Shown one piece after another: positions 33,130-41,411 of a stretch of 64,000 nt of DNA (positions are counted from its first letter, which is position 1; each line of letters opens with the position of its first letter). A program made the position numbers and the translations under genes. Source of the stretch: Clostridia bacterium (GTDB taxonomy: Bacteria > Bacillota > Clostridia > Christensenellales > Aristaeellaceae); contig JAFSOC010000041.1 of NCBI GenBank assembly GCA_017447185.1, positions 1 through 64,000 on the forward strand, given 5' to 3'. The notes beneath the pieces were generated by a model. It saw only the letters and a list, made by a program, of their open reading frames with translations, ran no database searches and was not told where the DNA came from.

Positions 33130-33172
33130 AACTCCGGTATCCTGCTCTTTTGCAGGATACCGGAGTTTTTTT
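33130..33172 (+). terminator. Strong terminator after the SH3 gene pair
   Basis: A perfect 16-bp stem, AACTCCGGTATCCTGC (33130-33145) with its complement at 33152-33167, has a TCTTTT loop and ends in a run of seven or more T. Confidence 0.95.
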
Positions 33173-33215
33173 CAACCGGCAGGGGCACAAAAACACAGGG
33201 AAAAGCGTGCAGAAC

Positions 33216-33245
33216 TTGAAAAAGGCACGTTTTCTTTGATATAAT
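33216..33245 (+). promoter_or_regulatory. Promoter of the HD-GYP regulator / hybrid kinase operon
   Basis: TTGAAA (33216-33221), an 18-base spacer and a perfect TATAAT (33240-33245), 84 bases before the ATG at 33330. Confidence 0.75.
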
Positions 33246-33329
33246 TGTTCCATTCATTGAACAATGTTTCACACTTTGGATTCGCATTCATTTCCGGAAG
33301 ATCCGGCATAAGTCAGGAGACGGATAATT

Positions 33330-35141
33330 ATGGAAAAATGGGTCGTTGTCGTTGACGATGATATCGTTAATCTCAAAAGGACCGGTACCATTCTTTCCCA
33401 GAGCGGCATTCACGCTACGGCAGTGAAGTCCGGGAAGGCACTGCTGGAGTTCCTCCGGTCCAATACGCCGGACCTGATCCTGCTGGACGTGCTGATGCCG
33501 GAAGTGGACGGGATGGAAACGCTGCGCCGGCTCCGGGAAGAGAACGGCCCCGCGGCTGCCATTCCTGTGATGATGCTGACGGCAGACAACAGCCCGGACA
33601 CCCGGGAAGCCTGCCTGCGGCTGGGCGCGGAGGATTACCTGCTGAAGCCCTACGGCGCGGAGGAACTGCTCCGCCGGGTGCAGCAGGTCCTTGGCACGGA
33701 ACGGAAAGAAAAATACAGAACAACGGAACTGGGTGCCGTGGTATCCTTCCTGGAAAAACAGGATATCCCGACGGACAAGGTATGGATGGGCCGGGAAGTG
33801 CTGACCAACACCTACCGGTATATGCTCCGTTATATGGAGCGGTATCACGGAACGGCTTTCCAAGTGCTTTTTACCGTGGAGCCTTCACAGGAAGATCTGC
33901 CGGCGGAAGCACGGGCCCGGATCATGGACGCATTCCGGGAAAAACTGCAGGATCTGCTGCGTGGCAGCGACATCCTGATTGAGATCGGGGAGAACCGGTT
34001 TTTCCTGCTGCTGCCGGAAGCGCACGATTACGACATGGACCGGATTATCAGCCGGATCATGGAGATCTGGCACAGCTCGGAGGAAGGCAGGGAAGCGACC
34101 GTATTCTGCGAAACCAGCGAGATCCGGCCGGACAGCAGGTTGTCAGATCCGGAGACCGCCCGATACGAGATCGTGATCGTGGACGACGACCCGGTGAACC
34201 TGAAGCTTGCAGCGCGCTCCCTGGAAGGAAAGGAGTTCCGGGTGACACAGCTGGCCTCCGGGGAGGCGCTGCTGGATTATACGGAGAAAGGTGATCCGGA
34301 CCTGATCCTCCTGGATATCCTGATGCCGGGGATGGACGGGTTTGAAACCCTGACGCAGCTGCGGGAGATCCGCAGGGACAAGTGCGATATTCCCGTGATT
34401 TTCCTCACGGCGGACGATAACCGTGAAATGGAAATGCGCGGACTGAAGCTGGGTGCGACAGACTTTATCCGTAAGCCTTTCCTGCCGGAGATCCTGTCCC
34501 TGCGGGTGCGGCACGCGGTGGAGCTGGACCGCCTGCAGCGGAACCTTTCGGAGGAAGTGGACCGGATTGCGAAAGAAAACGCGTCGCTGAGCCTGCGGGT
34601 GGTTGAATCCCTGGCCCAGGCCATTGACGCGAAGGACGCCTACACAAACGGCCATTCCGGCCGGGTGGCGGAATACGCGAAACAGATTGCCGAACGGTAC
34701 GGATACAGCTTCCGGCGCCAGCGGGAAATTTATATGACAGGCCTCCTGCACGATGTGGGCAAGATCGGCATTCCGGACAACATTATCAACAAACCGGGAA
34801 AACTGACGCAGGAGGAATACGAAATCATCAAGACGCATCCTGTGATCGGCGAGCGGATCCTTCAGACCATCTGGGAGCGGCCGGAGCTGGCCATCGGCGC
34901 ACGGTGGCATCACGAACGGTACGACGGGAAAGGCTATCCGGACGGGCTGGCGGGAAACGAGATTCCTGAAATTGCCCGGATTATCGCAGTGGCGGACGCG
35001 TATGACGCGATGACCAGCCGCAGGAGCTACCGGGATGTGCTGCCCGGCGAGAAGGTTCGTTCCGAGCTGGAAAACGGAAAGGGAACGCAGTTTGATCCCG
35101 TCTTCGCGGAGATCATGCTGGCGATTATTGACGGAAAGTAA
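33330..35141 (+). CDS. REC-(degenerate GGDEF)-REC-HD-GYP response regulator
   Basis: This 603-residue cytoplasmic protein has two receiver domains: one at about 1-125 (VVVVDDD, phosphorylatable Asp in LILLDVLMP near 52) and one at about 278-400 (IVIVDDD, LILLDILMP near 330). Between them, residues about 150-265 look like a decayed GGDEF domain: DILIEIGENRFFLLLPEAHDYD replaces the usual GGDEF strand. The HD-GYP domain (about 430-603) is intact, with LLHDVGKIGIPD near 473 and HHERYDGKGYPDGL, and should hydrolyse cyclic di-GMP. The gene for a hybrid kinase follows 13 bases on and is the likely phosphate donor. The ATG follows AGGAGACGGATAATT. Confidence 0.9.
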   Translation: MEKWVVVVDDDIVNLKRTGTILSQSGIHATAVKSGKALLEFLRSNTPDLILLDVLMPEVDGMETLRRLREENGPAAAIPVMMLTADNSPDTREACLRLGAEDYLLKPYGAEELLRRVQQVLGTERKEKYRTTELGAVVSFLEKQDIPTDKVWMGREVLTNTYRYMLRYMERYHGTAFQVLFTVEPSQEDLPAEARARIMDAFREKLQDLLRGSDILIEIGENRFFLLLPEAHDYDMDRIISRIMEIWHSSEEGREATVFCETSEIRPDSRLSDPETARYEIVIVDDDPVNLKLAARSLEGKEFRVTQLASGEALLDYTEKGDPDLILLDILMPGMDGFETLTQLREIRRDKCDIPVIFLTADDNREMEMRGLKLGATDFIRKPFLPEILSLRVRHAVELDRLQRNLSEEVDRIAKENASLSLRVVESLAQAIDAKDAYTNGHSGRVAEYAKQIAERYGYSFRRQREIYMTGLLHDVGKIGIPDNIINKPGKLTQEEYEIIKTHPVIGERILQTIWERPELAIGARWHHERYDGKGYPDGLAGNEIPEIARIIAVADAYDAMTSRRSYRDVLPGEKVRSELENGKGTQFDPVFAEIMLAIIDGK

Positions 35142-35154
35142 TCAGGGAGTTTGT

Positions 35155-37467
35155 ATGAGGTGGAAACGATTCATCCGGGAGAGCCTGTTTTACGGCGGAC
35201 TGCATAAGGAAGACTTTGAACAGGTGCGGGAATCCGTGCTGGAACATAACCGGAGTTCGGCTGTCAGCTGGTCGCTGGTGGCCGGCGGGTTCTGGATTTA
35301 CAGCCTGATTATGTCCCTGAGTGATCCGGCCTATGCCAACTGCCGCGTGGCCTATGCCTTGGGGCTGATCTGTTGCATTATCACCCTGATCGGCTCATTC
35401 TTTTTCGCGCCCCGTTTTCGCAAACTGCGCTTTCCACTGATCCTCCTGTTTGACTTTGGATTTCTCAGCGCGAGTATCGGCATTGCGGTGTTCCAGCCGG
35501 ATGTGCGATCCATCACGATGTTCGTGGCTGTTATCATCGTTCCGATCTGCTTCATTGAACGCAGCGCCCTGATGATGGTGCTGCTGCCCCTGAACCTGGC
35601 GGCATATATCATTTTCGGACGGGCAAGGATCCAGCCGGATGTCTACTACTGGGGCCTGGGAAACCTGATTATCTTCTCCATCGCCGGATTCCTGGTGGGG
35701 CACGTGATCAACCGCTCCCGCTTTGAACGGTACGTTTACGCAGAGTCTGTGCGCAAACTGTCAAAACTGGAGATTGAAAAGGAAGCCGCCGACCGGGCCA
35801 ATGCGGCCAAAAGCGATTTCCTGGCCAATATGTCCCACGAGATCCGCACGCCGATCAACGCCATGCTGGGCATGAACGAGATGATCCTCCGGGAAAGCTC
35901 AGCGTCCGGGATGCCGGAGAAAGCGGCGAACCAGGCACTTTCCCGGGTATACGACTATTCCCGGAATATTGGCAGCGCCGGCCACAGCCTGCTTTCGATC
36001 GTCAACGATATTCTGGACTTTTCCCGGATCGAATCCGGCAAGATGCGGATTACGGTACACGAATACAGCCTCAGCTCCGTGCTGAACGATGTCTGCTCCA
36101 TGTGCGCCCTTCGCGCCGCGGAAAAGAAGCTGGATTTTGACGTCCGCGTGGACAGCAGCCTGCCGGACAGGCTGCGGGGAGATGACATCCGCCTGCGGCA
36201 GATTCTCAGCAATCTGCTGGGCAACGCTTTCAAATATACCAGCAAGGGAAGCATTATCCTCTCGGTCGGACAGGCCGCTGATTCCGGAACACCGCAGGAA
36301 GGAACGATCCGCCTCAGCATCGCTGTGGAGGATACGGGCATCGGTATCCGGGAAGAGGACATGGACAGGCTGTTCAACAAGTTTGAACGCGTAAACCTGA
36401 AGATGAACAGCACGGTGGAAGGCGCCGGCCTCGGCCTGGCGATCACCCACAACCTGCTGGAGATGATGGGCGGCAGCATCCGGGTGGAAAGTACCTACGG
36501 AATAGGATCCGTTTTCCGGGCGGAGCTGCCCCAGAAGGTGGTTTCCGACGCGCCCATCGGCGAATTCCACTGGCAGATATTTGACAGTGCAGCAGATCCC
36601 CGGACTGCTCTTCATGCTTCCTTCCGGGCGCCGGAAGCGCGTATCCTGATTGTGGATGATACCCGCATCAACCGGATGGTGACCGAAGGGCTGCTGAAGG
36701 AAACGGACATCCGGATGGATACAGCTGCCTGCGGACCGGACGCGATCCGCCTGGCGGAAGAGACCCTGTATGACCTGATCCTCATGGACCAGCGGATGCC
36801 TGAAATGGACGGTGTGGAAGCGCTCCGCAGGATCCGGCAGGGGAAGGGCCCCAACACACAGACACCGGTGATCTGTCTGACTGCAGACGCTGTGAACGGT
36901 GCGAGGGAGCATTATATCAGCGAGGGATTCACGGACTACCTGTCCAAACCGTTGAACGGCGAGGCACTGGAAAAAGCAGTGATGCAATATCTTCCGGCGG
37001 AAAAGATCCTGCCGGCGGAGGAAAGGGAAGAAAAAGAAAACGCTTCGGAGGAAGACGGCGAATACGCAGACCTGCAGGCAGCCGGAATCCAGGCGGCGGA
37101 AGGATTGGCCAACAGCCAGGGCAGCCATGACCTGTACGGGGAACTGCTGCGGGAATTTGCCCGGGACGCGGAAGAAAAAAGTGAAAGCCTGGAAAGCTGT
37201 TACAAAACGCAGGATTGGCGCAACTACACGGTGTATGTGCACGCATTGAAGAGCTCCGCGAGACTGATCGGCGCCATGGAACTCTCCGCCATGGCCCTGG
37301 AACTGGAACAGGCCGGAAAAACCGAAAACGCAACGGTGATCCGCTCCGGACATCCGGCAATGATGGATGAGTACAGGAGGATCGCCGGAGTGGTGCGAGC
37401 CTGGAACGGGGGAACAGATGACGGGGATGATGCGGAGATTCTGGATTTCCCCGTGGCTGGCAATTAA
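35155..37467 (+). CDS. Hybrid sensor histidine kinase with REC and Hpt domains
   Basis: This 770-residue protein has about six membrane helices (about 40-195), a HisKA domain with SHEIRTPINAMLG (His near 228), an HATPase domain (N box NLLGNAFKYT, G boxes DTGIGI and GAGLGLAI), a receiver domain (ILIVDDT, Asp in LILMDQRMPEMDG near 544) and a carboxy-terminal Hpt domain (VHALKSSAR, His near 697). This is a complete four-step phosphorelay on one chain, so a separate output regulator is expected; the REC-REC-HD-GYP gene immediately upstream is the obvious partner. The frame is open further upstream inside that gene, but the ATG at 35155 behind CAGGGAGTTTGT is the likely start. Confidence 0.92.
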   Translation: MRWKRFIRESLFYGGLHKEDFEQVRESVLEHNRSSAVSWSLVAGGFWIYSLIMSLSDPAYANCRVAYALGLICCIITLIGSFFFAPRFRKLRFPLILLFDFGFLSASIGIAVFQPDVRSITMFVAVIIVPICFIERSALMMVLLPLNLAAYIIFGRARIQPDVYYWGLGNLIIFSIAGFLVGHVINRSRFERYVYAESVRKLSKLEIEKEAADRANAAKSDFLANMSHEIRTPINAMLGMNEMILRESSASGMPEKAANQALSRVYDYSRNIGSAGHSLLSIVNDILDFSRIESGKMRITVHEYSLSSVLNDVCSMCALRAAEKKLDFDVRVDSSLPDRLRGDDIRLRQILSNLLGNAFKYTSKGSIILSVGQAADSGTPQEGTIRLSIAVEDTGIGIREEDMDRLFNKFERVNLKMNSTVEGAGLGLAITHNLLEMMGGSIRVESTYGIGSVFRAELPQKVVSDAPIGEFHWQIFDSAADPRTALHASFRAPEARILIVDDTRINRMVTEGLLKETDIRMDTAACGPDAIRLAEETLYDLILMDQRMPEMDGVEALRRIRQGKGPNTQTPVICLTADAVNGAREHYISEGFTDYLSKPLNGEALEKAVMQYLPAEKILPAEEREEKENASEEDGEYADLQAAGIQAAEGLANSQGSHDLYGELLREFARDAEEKSESLESCYKTQDWRNYTVYVHALKSSARLIGAMELSAMALELEQAGKTENATVIRSGHPAMMDEYRRIAGVVRAWNGGTDDGDDAEILDFPVAGN

Positions 37468-37484
37468 TCTGGTATGAAGAATAA

Positions 37485-37525
37485 ACAAAGAAGCAGAGAG
37501 AACGCTCTCTGCTTCTTTGTTTTTT
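37485..37525. terminator. Terminator after the hybrid kinase operon
   Basis: A 16-bp perfect stem, ACAAAGAAGCAGAGAG (37485-37500) with its complement (37505-37520), has an AACG loop and is followed by T5. On the minus strand the tail is TTTATTC, so it probably also ends the converging GGDEF-EAL gene. Confidence 0.93.
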
Positions 37526-37530
37526 GAGTT

Positions 37531-39258
37531 TCAGGCAATGAGCTTTTCGGCTTCTTCCGGGGGCATCGGGCGGCCCCAGATAAATCCCTGGATGAAATCG
37601 CAGCCGATATCCCGCAGGGTTTCCATCTGATCGCCTTCCTCCACGCCCTCGGCGATGACTTCCAGGTTCATGATATGACCGATGGAAATGATGGCGGCAA
37701 CATACTTCCTGGAGGAATCGGTGGCGTTCATCTGGTCGATAAAGGCTTTGTCAACCTTGAGCAAGTCCGCCGACATCCTGTTCAGGTAGCTGAGGGAGGA
37801 ATAGCCGGTGCCGAAATCGTCGATCGCGATCCGCAGGCCCATCTGCTTCAGCGCATCCAGGCATTTGAATGCGTTCTCCGCGGAATCGATCATGATGGAT
37901 TCGGTGATTTCGATCTCGACCTGATTCGCCGGGACTTTGCATTCCTCCAGAATGGATTTCACTTCGGCGATGAAGTTGTTCTTCATCATGTGCTGCACGG
38001 AGATGTTGACGCTGAGGGTGATGTCCGAGCCGCTCCTGCGCACCACATCCCCAAAGAAGGATGCCGCCTTCCGGAAGACGGCACTGTCAATCCTGCTGAC
38101 GAGGCCGGTCTTTTCCGCAACGGGAATGAATTCCCCGGGACTGATAAGCTTCCCGTCCTTATCCCTGATCCGGGCCAGGGCTTCAAACCCGCGGAGCTGA
38201 TGATCGATATTGAACTGGGGCTGCAGATGGTAAAAGACACGGTCCTCCTCCAGGGCGGAACGGATCTGCTGCTCGATTTCCAGCTCGTGCTCATAGGAAA
38301 GGAGATCCCGGGTGAAGCGGACGACGGTCCTTGCTCCGCCGGAACTTTTTGCCTTGTTCATGGCCACATCCGCATAGGTGATCAGACTGTCGTGGGTTGT
38401 GGCGTCCATGGGGTATTTCGCGTAGCCGAAGGAGGCCTGCAGATGGTAATCGACTTCGTTGACCGTCAGCGGCTTTTCAAGCTCGTCGCGGAAACGCCTG
38501 ATGGTCTGGTTTACTTCTTCCTCTTCGTTGTATCCCTGGATAAAGAGAACAAACTCGTCACCGCTGATCCGGCCGATCAGGGTCTCGGTGCCGGTTTCGC
38601 TCCCAACAACAGCCTTCCACCGCTCCGCCACAGCTTTCAGCACCTGGTCGCCGGCCGCGTGGCCCATCATATCGTTGATGCCTTTGAAGTTGTTCAGGTC
38701 AATGGAGACGAGGGCAAACTGATTCCGCTTGGCAATCAGCTGATCCAGGTAGACGCTGCAGGCAAACCTGTTTGGCAGGCCGGTGAGTGTATCCGTTACA
38801 GCCTGGTCGTGCAGCTTGCGCTGGGCTTCGCTGGAACGTTTCTGGTTCCTGTAGATCACCGTAATGGTGATGATGATCAGGATGTTGGAAAAGATACCGG
38901 GCAGCCCGGCGAGAACGGGGGCCCGGATGATGTTGACGATCTGCTGCGGGAACTGGAGGAGGGAGAGCGTCAGCGCCGTCCAGTAACCGAGCTTCCCATA
39001 GAACACCACCATGAAAATGAGGGAGATGCTCAGCAGGGAGGAAAGAACGCCGGTGCAGGAGGAGAAGGGCATCTTCTTGCCAAAGACATCGAACACCTTC
39101 TGTGACGAGCCTACAAACGGCATATAAACAGAAAAACCGATATACAACAGGATCAGCACCACGAACGTAACCTTCGATGAAGTTTTGCGCTCGCGGAAAT
39201 TGACCATTGTCCGGTTCAGGAAACTCATTTTATCGGAATTCGCGCCAGTCCTTCTCAT
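37531..39258 (-). CDS. Membrane GGDEF-EAL protein, predicted cyclic-di-GMP phosphodiesterase
   Basis: This 575-residue protein has about four to five membrane helices in residues 20-140, a GGDEF domain (about 150-320) whose signature is SGDEF, so the first Gly is lost, and an EAL domain (about 330-575). EAL motifs are intact: FEALAR near 358, SVNIS, EIEITES, DDFGTGYSSL, VDKAFI and EGVEE with QGFIWG. It should hydrolyse cyclic di-GMP; the GGDEF half may be an allosteric module. The ATG at 39258 follows AAAGAGATAATTGCTG; a TTG at 39264 is an alternative. A good promoter lies upstream. Confidence 0.9.
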   Translation of the reverse strand: MRRTGANSDKMSFLNRTMVNFRERKTSSKVTFVVLILLYIGFSVYMPFVGSSQKVFDVFGKKMPFSSCTGVLSSLLSISLIFMVVFYGKLGYWTALTLSLLQFPQQIVNIIRAPVLAGLPGIFSNILIIITITVIYRNQKRSSEAQRKLHDQAVTDTLTGLPNRFACSVYLDQLIAKRNQFALVSIDLNNFKGINDMMGHAAGDQVLKAVAERWKAVVGSETGTETLIGRISGDEFVLFIQGYNEEEEVNQTIRRFRDELEKPLTVNEVDYHLQASFGYAKYPMDATTHDSLITYADVAMNKAKSSGGARTVVRFTRDLLSYEHELEIEQQIRSALEEDRVFYHLQPQFNIDHQLRGFEALARIRDKDGKLISPGEFIPVAEKTGLVSRIDSAVFRKAASFFGDVVRRSGSDITLSVNISVQHMMKNNFIAEVKSILEECKVPANQVEIEITESIMIDSAENAFKCLDALKQMGLRIAIDDFGTGYSSLSYLNRMSADLLKVDKAFIDQMNATDSSRKYVAAIISIGHIMNLEVIAEGVEEGDQMETLRDIGCDFIQGFIWGRPMPPEEAEKLIA

Positions 39259-39302
39259 CAGCAATTATCTCTTTCTGCGGCCATGCCAGTGATGGTACAT
39301 TT

Positions 39303-39331
39303 ATTCTACCATTCAATTCCTGTTCATGCAA
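39303..39331 (-). promoter_or_regulatory. Promoter of the GGDEF-EAL gene
   Basis: On the minus strand TTGCAT (39331-39326), a 17-base spacer and TAGAAT (39308-39303), with a TGG extension before the -10 box. Confidence 0.75.
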
Positions 39332-39743
39332 CTATTTTATATGTACTTTTTTGAGCGCACAACAACGGATTTTGCACGAAAATCCGCCGTTTTAAGAACC
39401 GGGGCGAGGAGAAAACAGGAGCAGCCGAACAGCCTGCAAGGCACGAACAATGACATGAAATAAATGGAAACGAAACAAAAATGTAACCAAAAAAAAGAAA
39501 AAAGATTGAGAAGAAAGAAAAGAAATGGGAAAATTTAACAATTCCCGTATTCAGAGAAAGCGGAAATATGATAAAATTACGCGAAAAGTTGCATGAAGTA
39601 TCAAATGGTTACATTTGCAAGTTTCCGTAAATTGTCCGTAAAGGAGATTCCCCGGAGGGAAAAATGCCACCCGGTGAATCGTGTCCGTATACATAAACGG
39701 GGAATTCTGCCAGAACCCCCGAAAAAAAACAAGGAACAGAAAA
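39332..39743. other. Long AT-rich intergenic region with a stem-loop, purine tract and direct repeat
   Basis: No gene is seen in this stretch. It holds an 8-bp perfect hairpin, CGGATTTT (39366-39373) with AAAATCCG (39379-39386); a 45-base tract nearly free of pyrimidines (39489-39533, no C, three T); and a direct repeat CCGTAAA at 39625-39631 and 39636-39642, exactly 11 bases apart. It lies upstream of the secreted transglutaminase-like gene, for which no consensus promoter was found. Confidence 0.55.
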
Positions 39744-40760
39744 ATGATGAAGCAAAAAAAGACATCTTCCCCGGTGAAAACCCTCCTCTGCCTGGCGCTG
39801 GCGGCGGTTTTGCTGCTGGCGGGCACCTGTGTTCCGGCTTTCGGCGAATCCGGAGAGGGCAGGTATACCTTCAATCCCCATCTGTATGTTTCACTGATTG
39901 CGCAGGATGTTCCGCAGGAATACTGGGACGCCTTCCACAGCCTGTGCGATGCGCTGCGGGCGGGGGAGGCGGAATTCGCCTGTTCCAGCGAGGAAGCCTA
40001 CCGGTGGGCGATGGACGTTTCCACCTGGGCGGAGCTTTTCCCTGCGGCCTGCACAAAGATCAAACAGGCGGAAAGGAACGAGCCGGTTCCCTGGAAAAAC
40101 GGCACAGGCCGGATTGTTTACAGGATGCCCGCCGATGAATTTGCCGCGCGTGAGGCAGCATTTGAGGCGAAAGTGGAGGAAGTACTGAACACCGTGCTGG
40201 AGCCGGATGACAGCGCGTTTGAAAAGTGTCTGAAACTTTATCATTACATCTGTGAGCATTACACATACAACTACGATTTCCAGGAAACCATGCCGGACGG
40301 GGCAAACTACCTGGCGATCCTGGAAGGAAAGGGACAGTGCGTCCAGCTGGGCAGCGTTTACGCGTACTTTCTCCTCCAGGCCGGGGTGGAGGCTATGCAG
40401 GTTGGCTGCACCAATCCGCAGATCGCCCATGCCTGGACCTATTTCGTGATTGACGGCAAAGGATACCATTCCGATCCCACCTGGGCGCTCTACTCGCCGG
40501 AGGACGGGCAGGAACTATGCCTCTACTATTTCCTGATGAGTGACAGCCGCCGGGAGAACTCCGGCTGCGCGGTGGACGACCTGACGTCCCCGCTGCTTCC
40601 CCGGTACTGGTCCAAACTGTCCGCCTCAAAGTTTATTGCCGGGGAGGACGGATTGGCTTTCCCTGCAGTCAGCTTTTTCCTGCGGCTGGACGAAGCGGAC
40701 AGGACCGTCATCTACAGCGTGGAGGGAGAAGAACAATCTCTCCGCTACGCCGGGGAATGA
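39744..40760 (+). CDS. Secreted transglutaminase-like protein
   Basis: This 338-residue protein has a signal peptide (about 1-35, KQKK basic start, ending CVPAFGE). The transglutaminase-like core (about 150-250) has the catalytic triad: Cys in GKGQCVQLG near 199, His in IAHAWTYF near 230 and Asp in YHSDPTWAL near 244. The preceding LYHYICEHYTYNYDF is typical of the superfamily. Such secreted proteins act as proteases or cross-linking enzymes at the surface. Tandem ATGs are at 39744 and 39747 behind AAGGAACAG; the longer open frame from 39681 has no site. A weak inverted repeat, TTTTTTCCGG with CCGGAAAAAA, lies just after the stop. Confidence 0.85.
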   Translation: MMKQKKTSSPVKTLLCLALAAVLLLAGTCVPAFGESGEGRYTFNPHLYVSLIAQDVPQEYWDAFHSLCDALRAGEAEFACSSEEAYRWAMDVSTWAELFPAACTKIKQAERNEPVPWKNGTGRIVYRMPADEFAAREAAFEAKVEEVLNTVLEPDDSAFEKCLKLYHYICEHYTYNYDFQETMPDGANYLAILEGKGQCVQLGSVYAYFLLQAGVEAMQVGCTNPQIAHAWTYFVIDGKGYHSDPTWALYSPEDGQELCLYYFLMSDSRRENSGCAVDDLTSPLLPRYWSKLSASKFIAGEDGLAFPAVSFFLRLDEADRTVIYSVEGEEQSLRYAGE

Positions 40761-40879
40761 ACAGGTTTTTTCCGGCTTTCCGGTTTCATTCTCCGGAAAA
40801 AAATGATAGAATCCTGTAAAAAAGACAAAAAGAAAAAGTTCCGCTGACAGGCCGGACAGAAGAAAGAGGGCAACAATCC

Positions 40880-41080
40880 ATGGGCAAAGTCCAAAGACAG
40901 GCGACGCCGCAAGACCTCCAGAATGAATGGCTACGGAGGAAAAACGAACCCTGCGAGGATTGCGGAGAAGCCATGCTGGAATACGCGGAAGACGGGGACA
41001 TCTGCTTCCTGCAGTGCCCGAACTGCAAAGCGATCTATAATATCCGGTTTAAGGATATCGATTTCAGTTCCCCGAACTGA
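40880..41080 (+). CDS. Small zinc-ribbon protein
   Basis: This 66-residue protein has two Cys pairs, EPCEDCGEA and LQCPNCKAI, 20 residues apart, as in rubredoxin-type zinc ribbons. It is soluble, with no other domain. The ATG follows AGAAAGAGGGCAACAATCC, a moderate site. A TAGAAT box at 40807-40812 could be its -10, with a poor -35. Function unknown; nucleic-acid or protein binding is possible. Confidence 0.75.
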   Translation: MGKVQRQATPQDLQNEWLRRKNEPCEDCGEAMLEYAEDGDICFLQCPNCKAIYNIRFKDIDFSSPN

Positions 41081-41120
41081 TTGATCCTTCCGGAGGGTAT
41101 GCGGACGGGAGACCTTCGGA

Positions 41121-41149
41121 TTGCCTGCGGGACTGTTTTCTGATAAAAT
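41121..41149 (+). promoter_or_regulatory. Promoter of the PspC gene
   Basis: TTGCCT (41121-41126), a 17-base spacer and TAAAAT (41144-41149), 40 bases before the PspC ATG. It may also serve the amino acid ABC transporter genes, for which no separate promoter was found. Confidence 0.65.
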
Positions 41150-41188
41150 ATCACATTAAGAAGAACCGTTCTACAGGAGGAAATGCAG

Positions 41189-41359
41189 ATGGAAAAGAGG
41201 CTGCACAGAAGTAAGACGGATCGCTGGATTGCCGGCGTATGCGGTGGGCTGGCGGAGTATCTCGGAATCAGCTCCACACTGATCCGGGTGCTGGTGGTGC
41301 TGTCCGGTGTCGGTATTGTCGCATACCTGTTCTGCGCCGTGATTATGCCGGATGAATAA
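41189..41359 (+). CDS. PspC-domain small membrane protein
   Basis: This 56-residue protein is a minimal PspC domain: KRLHRSKTDRWIAGVCGGLAEYLG, written here as two parts (KRLHRSKTDR and WIAGVCGGLAEYLG), then one membrane helix, LIRVLVVLSGVGIVAYLF. PspC-family proteins take part in envelope-stress sensing in other bacteria. AGGAGG at 41175-41180 favours the ATG at 41189 over the in-frame ATG at 41183. It lies 52 bases before the transporter gene. Confidence 0.9.
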   Translation: MEKRLHRSKTDRWIAGVCGGLAEYLGISSTLIRVLVVLSGVGIVAYLFCAVIMPDE

Positions 41360-41411
41360 AGGTTCGCATGGGAAACGATTCAAGTATTGACAGCAGGAAG
41401 GGACGGCATTC

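Noticed and set aside
40766-40803. Inverted repeat TTTTTTCCGG with CCGGAAAAAA after the transglutaminase-like gene.
   Set aside because: Only four GC pairs and a 17-base loop; the T tract precedes the stem on the plus strand, so a working terminator is doubtful.
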